A program made the translations under genes and the position numbers. This document shows, one piece after another, positions 1 through 7,722 of a DNA stretch of 21,122 nucleotides; within the stretch, counting starts at the first letter, position 1, and each line of letters begins with the position of its first letter. The stretch comes from Planctomycetota bacterium (GTDB lineage Bacteria; Planctomycetota; SZUA-567): NCBI GenBank assembly GCA_031270145.1, contig JAISYD010000251.1:1-21122 (forward strand). Direction: 5' to 3'. The notes under the pieces are model-generated. The model did not search any database, was not told where the DNA came from, and saw only the letters and a list, made by a program, of their open reading frames with translations.

Positions 1-3000
1 GATGAGCCAGTCAACCGGCAAGGCGTTGAGCATGGCCTGGGCGAACAGGAGTTTGGCCAGGGATGTTTCATGGCATTCGATGCTTTTGAAATCCCGGGAC
101 AAAACGTATTTCTTGGGTATTGACAAGTACAGGCTGTTTTGGGCTCCGACATGGCGCGGCAACAGGGAGGCCACCAGGGTCCTCTCGTTCGTATTGCTGG
201 AAATCATACGGAAGCCAAGGCGGATATAGTTGCGATCCGGCCGGATGAACCGGCCCAGATCTTCCCTTGTTTTCAATCCCAGCGCGTCCAAAACCGTTTG
301 CGCGTTGGCCTGATTGGGGTTGGCGGTTTTTATGGTTGGTCGGACATCGGCGATCAGGCGGTTTATTTCGCTGTCGCGAAGATGCGCGTCGAATTCCCGG
401 GGATCAAGCCAATACTCCGGCTTGGCGTAAGCCGCGTGATATTGCCAGATGCCGGCCCCCTTGTACAGGGGCAAATCGCCCTTGGCTCTTTTTTCCCGGA
501 AAATGCCCTTGTCATTGGTGGCGTGCAACTCGTTCCTAAAATCAAGCCAAGCCGGGTCGAGCGGCCGGAACAGGTCATACATGCGTTTAAGCAGATCCAA
601 ATCCTTCCGGCCGCCGGCCGCCTCCATATAGGCCCAATGATCCGGGGAAATGCTTTTAAGATCATCAAGGCCATAGTCGAAAACGCCGGCGTCGCCGGCC
701 AGCACAGCCGGATCGGTAAGCATGAAACGGGTTTTGGCCCGCTGTTTCGGGTCTTTCCGGTTTTCAATTTGGATAAGCCCGAATTTATAGCGGCTGTCGA
801 CTCCCGGGAAAACCTTTTCGCGGTTTTCAAAGCCGTCAAAGTAATTCACTTTGAAGTTTTCCAAAATATGCCGCCGCAGGACGGTGGAACCGTCCTCGGT
901 CAAAAGACCCGTGGGCAGCACATAATTCAGGCTGCCGCCCTTGGCCAGCAGCCGTAAATTGCGTTCGACGAAAAACCGGAAGAGATTGCCGTCGCCGGAC
1001 CCTTGGTTCAAGGGATAGTGGATCTTGAAATATTCGTTGGTCAGCCTGGCGTACTTCCGCTCGCGCTCGTATTTGGCCTTGATGTGGGGTTTGGCGAGCA
1101 AATCGGCGGCCAGTTTTTTCTTGGCCGAGTTGCCGAGACTCCGGTAATTGGAACGGTATTGGGCGAAAAACAGCGGCTCCTCGAATTTGGTCTTGTCCCA
1201 CGGCGGATTGCCGATAATGAGGTTGAAGCCGGCCTTGCCTTCCTCCGCCTCGACGAAAGCCTCGGGGAATTCCACTTCCCAGTTGAAAAACCCGTATCTG
1301 GCCCGCATTTCGTCGACCAGCTCCGGATAACCCGGGGCCGCCGCTTCCCTTTTTTCCATCGCCAAATGTTCCAGGGGCGGCGGTTGCCTTCTCCGGCCGG
1401 GATCAAGGCTTGAAACAGCCAGGTGGTTAACGACGTCAAGATACCAATTGAGACGCTCCAGCCTCGGGCCTATTTCGTCGTGATATTTCTGTTTGGACGC
1501 TTCCACATCCGCCTGGGTGGCGTCATTGAGTACGCTTAAACCAGCCAGCTCCGCCTTCAATTCCCGCAGGCTGGCCCGGATGGACCGGCTGAAAAGCGGA
1601 TTCGCCTCGGCCAGCCTGTTCTCGGCGGTTTCAAGGCTTGCGCCGATCAGGCTGTTGCCGCACTTGAGGTGGTGCTCGACAAAGGATAGCGGGGTACCGA
1701 AAATGAAGGTTTCTATCCACAGGGCCAACTGGGCCAATTCGACGGCAAAGGGGGATGAATCAACGCCGTAGACGACCTTTTTCAACAGTATGCGCTTCAA
1801 AAGCGCAAATTCATCCAACCCGGCCTTGTCCGGTTCCAAGCCCAAGTTACGCAAATTGTCCTCGATCCTGGCCCGCTCGGCGGCCAGGGTCCGGACCAGG
1901 GCCGCATCGGACGCCAGCCGGCTTTGGGCCTTCAGGGTCAGGACATTCAGGACCTCGATCAATAGATGGCCGCTGCCGCAGGCGTTGTCCAGCACTCGCA
2001 TTTCCAGGATGGAGCGGCCGGCCTTGAAAGAGCCGCCAAGCTGCTGCTCCACCGCCCGTTCCGCCAATGGCCGCGCCAGCGCCTCCGGGGTATAGAAATT
2101 GCCGCCGACCTTGCGGTTGTTCTTGGCGCTGACCAGGTAGAACGCGCCCCGGTCCAGGCTTCGCAACACCTTCGGCCCAGGCTTGCCCTTTGGGGTTTTT
2201 ATTTTCAGATCAGCTAGATCGTAGGCGTCGAAATATCCTTCCAGGCCGCCGTCCCGGGTATGGGCGTAAATGTATTTCAGGGCCTCCTCGGCCACGCGGA
2301 ATTCAAATTCCAGCAATCCCTCATAAATCGTGCCCAGATGGACCACCGAAAGGGCTGAAAAGTCGCGCTGGTTGCCGTCGGCGTCGCACAGCAGCCGCTC
2401 CAGAACGCCATAAAGGGCCTGATCGCCGATAACCCCGGGATCGTTTAGCAGCGGGGCTTTGCCGGGATTGAAAAGTCCGCCGTTCAATAGCGGCACGGAA
2501 AGGGCTGGCTCACCCTTGTCCAGGATATGGAACAAGCGTTTAAGATGGTACCAACCGGTGTATTTCATGCCCCGCTTTTTCCGCAAATCGGCGTAAATCC
2601 GCCACAAGGCCACGGCGGGATAATTTTCGTGGCTTTCCAGCAGCCGGCGGTGGCGGGATTCAAAATAGGCGATGAAGATCAGGCGGAAAATCAGGTAAAG
2701 GCTGTTTTCAAAAATTTGCCGCAAATTGTCCGGCCCGGCATCGGAGCCGGTCGCCTCGAAAATGGCCCGGCCAATGTCCTCGAAGATGGAATCGCGGCCA
2801 TCGTCGCCGTAAATCAGCGTCTTGATGTCGTCTTCCACGCGTACGCGTTGGCGGAGATCTTCCTCGGCCGCCCTACTGACGGGAGGGGGCGCCTTCCCTT
2901 CAGCCGGGGTAAAATTTTTTACATTGAAAAACCGCCAGAAAAGCGAAAATTCCCTGGCGGCGTTTTCCGCCAGGATGGCGTCAAGGTAAAAGGCCAGGTA

Positions 3001-3531
3001 GCGCTTTTCCGCCGCCGCCAGCGAGTTGTCCAGGAACCACCACTGCCGGCCATTGGTCAGGAAGCCGTGGTTCACCCTGGATGTTTGCAGATAATTGAGA
3101 AGCTGGAAATAGGGATTGTCCTCCCTGGCGGCTTTCCTGGTGTCAAGGGGCTGCGACGCCTTCTTGGATTCGACCAGGACGCTGATGCCGGTGAAATTAG
3201 CGTAGCGCCGCTCCCTGGTCAACTTTTTATAGGCGGCGAATTTATGCGGATCGGCAAAAAGCGCGTAGTCGATTTCCTCCCGTGAGCCGGATATTATTTT
3301 GACATCCTTGGGCCAAATGAACCAGCCCAGGGCTTCGAGGATGGGTTTTATTATTTTGTCCTCAAGCTGCTTTTCCTGATAACTGTCCAGGCCGGGGTTG
3401 TCCTTGAACAATCCCTGGCATAGTTTGAGCGCGTCATCCAGGCCGGACACCTCCGGCAATGAGCCGGCCAGTTTCGCGGAAAAGTAGTTTTGCTCAAAAA
3501 GCCGATTCTCCAACAAGGTCGCGGACGCCAT
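1..3531 (-). CDS. Type IIG (Eco57I-like) restriction endonuclease-methyltransferase fusion, partial at window edge
   Basis: The frame is open for 1177 codons from ATG at 3531 to the left edge, so the C-terminus is missing. Seen: an N-terminal PD-(D/E)XK-like nuclease site in HsdR-like context, with D88 (EEIDYALF) and E121-S-K123 (LVESKK). SAM-binding motif I follows at about residues 513-521 (VLDNACGSGH), and the catalytic amino-methyltransferase motif N775-P-P-W778 (IIGNPPWDK). The remaining 400 residues would hold the target-recognition region. Known of the family: one polypeptide methylates adenine and cleaves DNA near the recognition site. No separate specificity or restriction gene is visible. 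An in-frame ATG at 3567 is an alternative start with no Shine-Dalgarno; the 3531 start has only a weak GGGA. The gene is noticeably less GC-rich than its neighbours (roughly 50-55% in sampled lines), which fits acquisition by transfer. BREX PglX is a less likely reading because of the nuclease motif. Confidence 0.87.
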   Translation of the reverse strand, partial: MASATLLENRLFEQNYFSAKLAGSLPEVSGLDDALKLCQGLFKDNPGLDSYQEKQLEDKIIKPILEALGWFIWPKDVKIISGSREEIDYALFADPHKFAAYKKLTRERRYANFTGISVLVESKKASQPLDTRKAAREDNPYFQLLNYLQTSRVNHGFLTNGRQWWFLDNSLAAAEKRYLAFYLDAILAENAAREFSLFWRFFNVKNFTPAEGKAPPPVSRAAEEDLRQRVRVEDDIKTLIYGDDGRDSIFEDIGRAIFEATGSDAGPDNLRQIFENSLYLIFRLIFIAYFESRHRRLLESHENYPAVALWRIYADLRKKRGMKYTGWYHLKRLFHILDKGEPALSVPLLNGGLFNPGKAPLLNDPGVIGDQALYGVLERLLCDADGNQRDFSALSVVHLGTIYEGLLEFEFRVAEEALKYIYAHTRDGGLEGYFDAYDLADLKIKTPKGKPGPKVLRSLDRGAFYLVSAKNNRKVGGNFYTPEALARPLAERAVEQQLGGSFKAGRSILEMRVLDNACGSGHLLIEVLNVLTLKAQSRLASDAALVRTLAAERARIEDNLRNLGLEPDKAGLDEFALLKRILLKKVVYGVDSSPFAVELAQLALWIETFIFGTPLSFVEHHLKCGNSLIGASLETAENRLAEANPLFSRSIRASLRELKAELAGLSVLNDATQADVEASKQKYHDEIGPRLERLNWYLDVVNHLAVSSLDPGRRRQPPPLEHLAMEKREAAAPGYPELVDEMRARYGFFNWEVEFPEAFVEAEEGKAGFNLIIGNPPWDKTKFEEPLFFAQYRSNYRSLGNSAKKKLAADLLAKPHIKAKYERERKYARLTNEYFKIHYPLNQGSGDGNLFRFFVERNLRLLAKGGSLNYVLPTGLLTEDGSTVLRRHILENFKVNYFDGFENREKVFPGVDSRYKFGLIQIENRKDPKQRAKTRFMLTDPAVLAGDAGVFDYGLDDLKSISPDHWAYMEAAGGRKDLDLLKRMYDLFRPLDPAWLDFRNELHATNDKGIFREKRAKGDLPLYKGAGIWQYHAAYAKPEYWLDPREFDAHLRDSEINRLIADVRPTIKTANPNQANAQTVLDALGLKTREDLGRFIRPDRNYIRLGFRMISSNTNERTLVASLLPRHVGAQNSLYLSIPKKYVLSRDFKSIECHETSLAKLLFAQAMLNALPVDWLI

Positions 3532-3579
3532 GATAATTTTTCCCGAGTCGATTCCAGCGTCAATCATAACCGTGGATTT

Positions 3580-3585
3580 ATTATA
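3580..3585 (-). promoter_or_regulatory. Putative -10 box of the restriction-modification gene
   Basis: A perfect TATAAT reads on the minus strand about 50 bases before the ATG at 3531. No good -35 box is seen 16-18 bases upstream. The surrounding 3550-3590 stretch is AT-rich within a GC-rich region. With this box transcription would start near 3573, which makes the alternative ATG at 3567 almost leaderless and favours the start at 3531. Confidence 0.4.
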
Positions 3586-3647
3586 TCGTTCCCCGGCTTG
3601 CGCGCCATATGCCGCGGTTGCGCCGCGACGGGAGCCGCTGCCCCGTC

Positions 3648-4676
3648 TCACTCCCCCTCCGGAAACTTGTGCGCCAGCGTTTCGTACATTTCCGGCCTGA
3701 CGTTCAGGGCGGCCCATACCGCCAGGCGGCGCACGCCCGGATCCGCATCCGTCTCCGCCGCCAGCGACAGCGCCTTTTCCGCCTCCCGCTCAAGCCGGGG
3801 ATGGCGGTCGACGCTTTTGCCGTCCTTGCCAACCACCCCGTGGCGGAGGATGCCCAACTTCAGGAGCGCCTCCTTGCGCCAGCAGACCTCGGCGTCCTCC
3901 CGGGCGATGCGGACGGCGGACGGGAGGCAGGCGAAGCCCTCCATCTCCCCGAGAGCCGTATTGGCCTTCCAATGGAAGAAATGCAGCAATTGCCCAAGCG
4001 ACGCGGCATAGGCGCCGGCCGCCCGGGCTTGTTCCGGCCGCCCGGTCCGGAGTAGAAACGCCTGGTAGTCCTGGGCGCCCCGCAGCTTGTAGACCAGTCC
4101 GGCGATGTAGACGATCAGGCTTGACTTGTCGCGGGTAAGGTGCCGGCCGCAAAGCAGGGCGGCCCGGATCGCCCTCTCGGCCTCGGCCGGCCGGCCCTCG
4201 CGCTCGGCCCGGGCCGAGCGCCGCCGCAACGCCTCCAGATAGCTCCGCAACACCGCGAAGTCCGGCTGCCTGGCCGTGATCCGGTCAAACTCGGGATAAT
4301 AATCCGGCGCCAGCCGACATTCGGCCATCTCGGCCGCCTCGAGGAGTTCCAGCGCTCCCAAACTGTCCTCGCCGCCATTGGCGAGGGCGTCCTTTTCCGC
4401 CGGGTAAAGCTCCTCCAGCCGGCTGAAGACGGCGGCGGCGTTGCCCCCGCCGGCCGCCGACAAGGGAATCAGCGCCTCCAGGCCGGCGTCGCTGTCCCAG
4501 GCCGACAGCATCCAGATCCCGCCGCCGGAAAAGCCGGAAGGGGCGAACGAGGCCAGCTCGCGGAGAATGGCTTCCCGTCTTGGCGCGGCTCCGTCGGCCG
4601 CCGGCAGCCCTCCCGGCCGAGCCAGGGCCAGGAGAAAAACGGCGGTTGTTTTTAGAAGAAGGCCGCCCCGTTTGAT
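3648..4676 (-). CDS. Exported helical-repeat protein of unknown function, apparent ATC start
   Basis: I do not recognise this protein. As called it has 342 residues: a basic N-terminus (IKRGG), a hydrophobic segment (about residues 7-18) and a small-residue stretch (LPAADGA), which looks like a signal peptide. The mature part is Ala/Leu/Glu/Arg-rich and helical. It includes an RAEREGRPAEAERAIRAALL-type TPR-like pair and a C-terminal HEAT-like segment (WRKEALLKLGILRHG ... DPGVRRLAVWAAL). The frame stays open into mutM, but between 4947 and the first internal ATG (at W-M, far inside) there is no ATG, GTG or TTG. A strong GGAGGG at 4683-4688 sits six bases before ATC at 4674-4676, exactly where the signal peptide begins, so I place the start there. 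It lies 31 bases after mutM, probably in the same transcript. A sequencing error or frameshift at the start is the main alternative. Confidence 0.62.
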   Translation of the reverse strand: MKRGGLLLKTTAVFLLALARPGGLPAADGAAPRREAILRELASFAPSGFSGGGIWMLSAWDSDAGLEALIPLSAAGGGNAAAVFSRLEELYPAEKDALANGGEDSLGALELLEAAEMAECRLAPDYYPEFDRITARQPDFAVLRSYLEALRRRSARAEREGRPAEAERAIRAALLCGRHLTRDKSSLIVYIAGLVYKLRGAQDYQAFLLRTGRPEQARAAGAYAASLGQLLHFFHWKANTALGEMEGFACLPSAVRIAREDAEVCWRKEALLKLGILRHGVVGKDGKSVDRHPRLEREAEKALSLAAETDADPGVRRLAVWAALNVRPEMYETLAHKFPEGE

Positions 4677-4682
4677 CGCAAG

Positions 4683-4688
4683 CCCTCC
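4683..4688 (-). promoter_or_regulatory. Ribosome binding site deciding the ATC start
   Basis: GGAGGG on the minus strand is a near-perfect Shine-Dalgarno. The base six positions downstream opens an ATC codon at the head of a signal-peptide-like sequence. TTG at 4681-4679 is closer but lies in another frame that reaches a stop (TAA) shortly after. Confidence 0.5.
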
Positions 4689-4707
4689 AAAAATCCGCAG
4701 CTTCGGA

Positions 4708-5532
4708 TCAGCTTTGGCAATCCGGACAGAAGAATGTCGATCTTCCGCCCAGCCGCGTCGATTTGACGCTTCCGCCGCAACGGGGGCAAATCCCGCCGGC
4801 CTTGCCGTAGACGCGAAGGGATCGCTGGAAGCCGCCTTCGCCGCCGTCCAGCGTTTGGTAATCGCGGATGGTGCTGCCGCCCTGTTTAATCGCCCGCCGC
4901 AGGACAGCCTTGATTTCAGCCGCCAGCCGCGCCCATTCGTCCGGCGCAAGGGCCGCGGCCGGCCGGGCGGGATCGATTCCGGCCGCGTGGAGCGCCTCGC
5001 TGGCGTAAATGTTCCCCACCCCCACCACCGTCCACTGATCCATGATGAAGACTTTCACCGGAGTTTTCCGCCCGGCGGCCCCGGCCAGAAGCGTACGGCC
5101 CGAAAATTGGCGCGAGAGGGGCTCGGGGCCTAGGCGCTCCAACTCCGCCGGGAAGCCGTCCGGCTCCGGCAGTTCGACCAGCTTGACGAAGCCGAAGCGC
5201 CTGGCGTCGGAGTAGCGCAATTCGTCCCCGCCCAGCAAGGGGAAGGCGGCCCGGTCGTGTTTATGCCTCGGCTCGCCCGCCGAATCGATGCGGAAGCGCC
5301 CGGTCATCCCGAGGTGGGCCAGGAGCGCTCCTTTTCCGGTGAAATCGATCAGTATATATTTCGCCCGCCGCCTGACCCGCAGGATTTCCCTGCCTCCAAG
5401 GCGGCGCGACGCCGCTTCGGCGTCCAGGGGCAGGCGGAGTTTCCCCAGGGAAACCGCGCCCAACAGGATCCTGCCGCGGAGCGACGCGTCCAGGGCCCTG
5501 ACCACGGTCTCGACTTCCGGCAATTCCGGCAT
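4708..5532 (-). CDS. mutM: Formamidopyrimidine-DNA glycosylase (Fpg/MutM)
   Basis: A 274-residue cytosolic base-excision repair enzyme that removes 8-oxoguanine and formamidopyrimidines and cuts the abasic strand. The protein starts MPELPEVETVV, giving the catalytic Pro (after Met removal) and Glu of the family. Other family marks are K58 in RRRAKYILIDF, HLGMTGRF at 73-80, DARRFGF, the VGNIYASEALHAAGIDP helix, GGSTIRDY and a C-terminal zinc finger with C249-x2-C252 and C269-x2-C272. Length is normal. A GGGAAGG-like ribosome site lies just before the ATG and after a 22-base palindrome. The gene is first in a minus-strand unit with the exported protein at 3648-4676 and diverges from the archaemetzincin gene. 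The start is fixed by the conserved N-terminus. Confidence 0.97.
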   Translation of the reverse strand: MPELPEVETVVRALDASLRGRILLGAVSLGKLRLPLDAEAASRRLGGREILRVRRRAKYILIDFTGKGALLAHLGMTGRFRIDSAGEPRHKHDRAAFPLLGGDELRYSDARRFGFVKLVELPEPDGFPAELERLGPEPLSRQFSGRTLLAGAAGRKTPVKVFIMDQWTVVGVGNIYASEALHAAGIDPARPAAALAPDEWARLAAEIKAVLRRAIKQGGSTIRDYQTLDGGEGGFQRSLRVYGKAGGICPRCGGSVKSTRLGGRSTFFCPDCQS

Positions 5533-5547
5533 GGTCCGCCTTCCCGG

Positions 5548-5569
5548 CCGCCGGCCGGCCGGCCGGCGG
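5548..5569. repeat. 22-base perfect palindrome with four CCGG units in the mutM leader
   Basis: The sequence is CCG-(CCGG)x4-CGG, identical to its own reverse complement. It ends 15 bases before the mutM ATG, immediately upstream of the mutM ribosome binding site, inside the presumed mutM leader. In RNA it could fold into a very stable GC hairpin. It is also a slippage-prone tetranucleotide run. Function is inferred only. Confidence 0.75.
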
Positions 5570-5625
5570 AAACGAAAAACGTCGAATCGGCATATGGCGC
5601 GAAAGAAACCGCCGCCGACCGGGCA

Positions 5626-5654
5626 ATTGTATCCTGTGCGCGGCCGCAAGTCCA
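5626..5654 (-). promoter_or_regulatory. Putative promoter of mutM
   Basis: On the minus strand TGGACT (5649-5654) and TACAAT (5626-5631) are separated by 17 bases, matching sigma-70 consensus at 4/6 and 5/6. Transcription would start near 5619 and give an approximately 87-base leader containing the palindrome at 5548-5569. Confidence 0.35.
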
Positions 5655-5691
5655 GGCGCGCCTGAAGGGAATATGTGGAGAGGGCGGAAAT

Positions 5692-6780
5692 ATGAGAAAC
5701 GCCGTACTGTTCGCCATCTTGTTGGCGACTGGCATGGTTCTGTCCGCTTGGATGGGCATCGACGATTCGCGCCGGGAGACCGGGCGGGCGGCAAATCTGA
5801 ACACTTCCCAAAGGCGCCCCCCGCTCAAGGAAGGCGAAATCCTGATTTGGGATCCGGGTTCGGCGTCCCCGCCGGCGCCAAGGAAAGCGCCAGCCGGCGG
5901 CCGGGCGGCGGCGCCGAATCTTCCCGTCCACCCGGCCGAGCCTTACGCGCCGATTTACGAACCGGCTTTCGCCAGCCATCCGTTTTACCAGGGGACGCGC
6001 CAGCTTATCCGCCTGGCCCGGCGGCTTGGCGCCCCCCGCCCCGACGACTGGCGAAGCCTGGTGCGGGAGCCGGAACAGGATTTCGGCCAATTCGTCAGGA
6101 ATTCCCGCCGCGCCAGCGGAGCGCTGGTGATCCAGCCGATAGGCGATCTGCCGGCCGACCAGAGACGGGCCGTCGGGCATATCCTGGATTCATTGTCCGC
6201 CTTTTTCGGCATGCGGGCGGTTTGCTCCGCCCCCATCCCGCTCGCCGGTCTGCCGCCCCAATGCTTCCGGACCGGCGGCGGCGTCCGCCAGATCAACGCC
6301 GAGGCCCTGATGGCGCTGGTACTGGGGCCGCTGGTGGAGGGCGACGTCTGCTCGGTGATCGCCGTCACCAACCTGGATATTTATCCGGGCGGGAACTGGC
6401 CCTTCGCCGGCGCCTTCGGCTGGTCGTCCTTCGAGTCCGGGACGGCGGTCGTGTCCACCGCCATGATTCTCGACCGCTCCCGGGCCGACCGGGGCCGCAA
6501 CCTGCTTCGGCTGACCAAGCTGGCCCTCCATGAGGCGACCCACACTTTCGGCCTGAAGCACTGTTCCCGGTTCAATTGCCTGATGAACGGTACCGGCAAC
6601 ATCCGGGAAAGCGACGCCAAAACCCTGGCTCTCTGTCCCGACTGTCTGGCGAAACTGTCCCTGGTCACCGGCCGCGGGCCGGAACTGCATATCGAGGACA
6701 TGTTCGGCCTCTGCCGCGCCAAGGGCTTTTCCGGGGACGCCAGGTATTACCAGCTGGCCATGCGGCTGCTGAAATCGTAG
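5692..6780 (+). CDS. Archaemetzincin-family zinc metalloprotease (M54) with N-terminal membrane anchor or signal
   Basis: A 362-residue protein. The zinc site is unmistakable: H280-E281-x2-H284-x2-G-x2-H290, followed by C291, C296, M298 (met-turn) and C315-x2-C318. This is the archaemetzincin pattern HExxHxxGxxHCx4CxM...CxxC, in which three His bind catalytic zinc and four Cys bind a structural zinc. The catalytic domain begins near residue 144 (ALVIQPIGDLP). Before it come a hydrophobic N-terminus (about 4-20, signal peptide or anchor, no lipobox), a Pro/Ala-rich linker and a helical region (90-140). Archaeal and most bacterial members are about 180 residues and cytosolic, so this long exported form is unusual. 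Start: ATG 5692 is preceded by GGAGAGGGCGG. An upstream in-frame extension exists but lacks a sensible N-terminus. The YTV-like surface protein follows 113 bases later. Substrate unknown. Confidence 0.9.
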   Translation: MRNAVLFAILLATGMVLSAWMGIDDSRRETGRAANLNTSQRRPPLKEGEILIWDPGSASPPAPRKAPAGGRAAAPNLPVHPAEPYAPIYEPAFASHPFYQGTRQLIRLARRLGAPRPDDWRSLVREPEQDFGQFVRNSRRASGALVIQPIGDLPADQRRAVGHILDSLSAFFGMRAVCSAPIPLAGLPPQCFRTGGGVRQINAEALMALVLGPLVEGDVCSVIAVTNLDIYPGGNWPFAGAFGWSSFESGTAVVSTAMILDRSRADRGRNLLRLTKLALHEATHTFGLKHCSRFNCLMNGTGNIRESDAKTLALCPDCLAKLSLVTGRGPELHIEDMFGLCRAKGFSGDARYYQLAMRLLKS

Positions 6781-6882
6781 GCCGCGTTTTCCGGCCGTCG
6801 CCGTTCCATTCTTTTGGATGTTATCGGGAGACTCCATGTCCATAAAATGTGGAATAAGTCCATGTTTGTCTAGCGCGAGGGA

Positions 6883-6887
6883 AGGAG
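6883..6887 (+). promoter_or_regulatory. Ribosome binding site deciding the start of the YTV-like protein
   Basis: AGGAG at 6883-6887 directly abuts the ATG at 6888, leaving no spacer, but lies six bases before the ATG at 6894. The second ATG is therefore the better start and shortens the protein by two residues. Confidence 0.6.
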
Positions 6888-6893
6888 ATGCCA

Positions 6894-7631
6894 ATGCGGA
6901 TGTTCGTCTGCGGCTGGTTGGCGGCGTTTTTCGCCGCCCCGCTATGGGGGGCGGAGAACTGCCAGGCGCCGCCGAGGGAAAAATGGGCGGAGGTGTGCGA
7001 GACGGTCCGGATCCGGGTGCCGGTCACCGAATACATTGAGGAGCCCTGCGAAGTCAAGATCACTCGCATGTGCCCGGTCGAGAAGCAGGTCGAGATCAGG
7101 GTCGGCAAATGGATATACGAGGAATGCGAGGTTAAGACCACCAGAAAGGTGGTGGAATGCGAGAGCTACACGGTCAATGAAACCCGCTACGAAATCCGCC
7201 CCGAGGTCCGCGTCCGCAGGGTGCCGCGGATCGTCTGCGAGGAGGTGGAGAAGACCGTGGTGGACAAGGTGTGCGAGGAAGTCTACGATCCAGCCACCTG
7301 CTCGACGCGCAAGGTGTGGACAGACGTCCGCCGCACCGTCGCCGTCCCGGTCGAAAGGAGGGTCATGATCGAGGAGGAGTACACCGTCGACGTCAAGTGC
7401 CCGGTCCAGTATCCGGTCGTCAAGACCCGGAAGGTGGTGCGGGAGGTTCCGGAAACCAGGATGCTGCGCACTCCCAAGTATGTCTACGAAACCGCCGTCA
7501 AGACCGTCAAGGTTATGGAACCTAAGGTGGAGACCGAGACGGTGCTGCGAAAAAGGGCGGTCAAAACCTACAAGACCATTGAAAAGCAAGTGGTGAAACG
7601 GGTCAAGGTTCCGGCCGAACCCGAATGCTGA
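6894..7631 (+). CDS. Secreted cysteine-rich YTV-like surface or cell-wall protein
   Basis: A 245-residue protein with a clean signal peptide (hydrophobic 3-18, likely cleavage after W-G-A20). The mature part is strikingly biased to Val, Glu, Arg, Lys and Thr, with alternating charged and beta-branched residues and about 11 Cys (for example 23, 35, 52, 60, 78, 89, 115, 127, 136, 169, 245). Internal repeats are visible: YIEEPCEVKITR (47-58) recurs as IYEECEVKTTR (74-84), 26 residues apart by the Cys. Tyr-Thr-Val occurs at 92-94 (SYTV) and 163-165 (EYTV). Known: planctomycetes carry Cys-rich YTV-domain proteins associated with their wall. By resemblance I infer an extended beta-rich, disulfide-linked envelope protein. 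It follows the archaemetzincin gene and ends in a terminator. No convincing promoter is seen in 6781-6887, so cotranscription is likely. Confidence 0.75.
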   Translation: MRMFVCGWLAAFFAAPLWGAENCQAPPREKWAEVCETVRIRVPVTEYIEEPCEVKITRMCPVEKQVEIRVGKWIYEECEVKTTRKVVECESYTVNETRYEIRPEVRVRRVPRIVCEEVEKTVVDKVCEEVYDPATCSTRKVWTDVRRTVAVPVERRVMIEEEYTVDVKCPVQYPVVKTRKVVREVPETRMLRTPKYVYETAVKTVKVMEPKVETETVLRKRAVKTYKTIEKQVVKRVKVPAEPEC

Positions 7632-7674
7632 ATCCGCCCGCCCCTTAGGGCGCCGGGCGGCCCGCAAAACCCAG

Positions 7675-7704
7675 GATCCCGTCTTCGCGGACGGGATCGC
7701 TTTT
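7675..7704 (+). terminator. Rho-independent terminator after the YTV-like gene
   Basis: A perfect 9-bp stem GATCCCGTC / GACGGGATC (7675-7683 and 7690-7698) with a six-base loop TTCGCG, followed by GCTTTTA. It lies between two convergent genes, 43 bases after the YTV-like stop and 18 before the tsaB stop, and closes the plus-strand unit. On the minus strand the T run is displaced, so it is a weaker terminator there. Confidence 0.8.
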
Positions 7705-7722
7705 ATGGGGGAGGGAATCGCG

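Noticed and set aside
139..957. Plus-strand open frame of 272 codons
   Set aside because: Antisense to the restriction-modification gene, whose motifs prove the minus strand is coding; no domain or ribosome site.
2527..3285. Plus-strand open frame of 252 codons
   Set aside because: Exact antisense shadow of the nuclease and helical part of the restriction-modification gene.
1..3531. BREX PglX methyltransferase
   Set aside because: The N-terminal D...ExK nuclease site fits type IIG enzymes, and no other BREX gene is visible, although the left flank is not available.
4677..4949. N-terminal extension of the exported protein into mutM from TTG 4949
   Set aside because: The extension is an out-of-frame copy of mutM with Arg/Ser-rich composition and would bury the signal peptide.
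6833..6876. TCCATG/TCCATA repeats before the YTV-like gene as an operator or promoter
   Set aside because: Short, irregular repeats; TAAAAT at 6843 has no acceptable -35 box.
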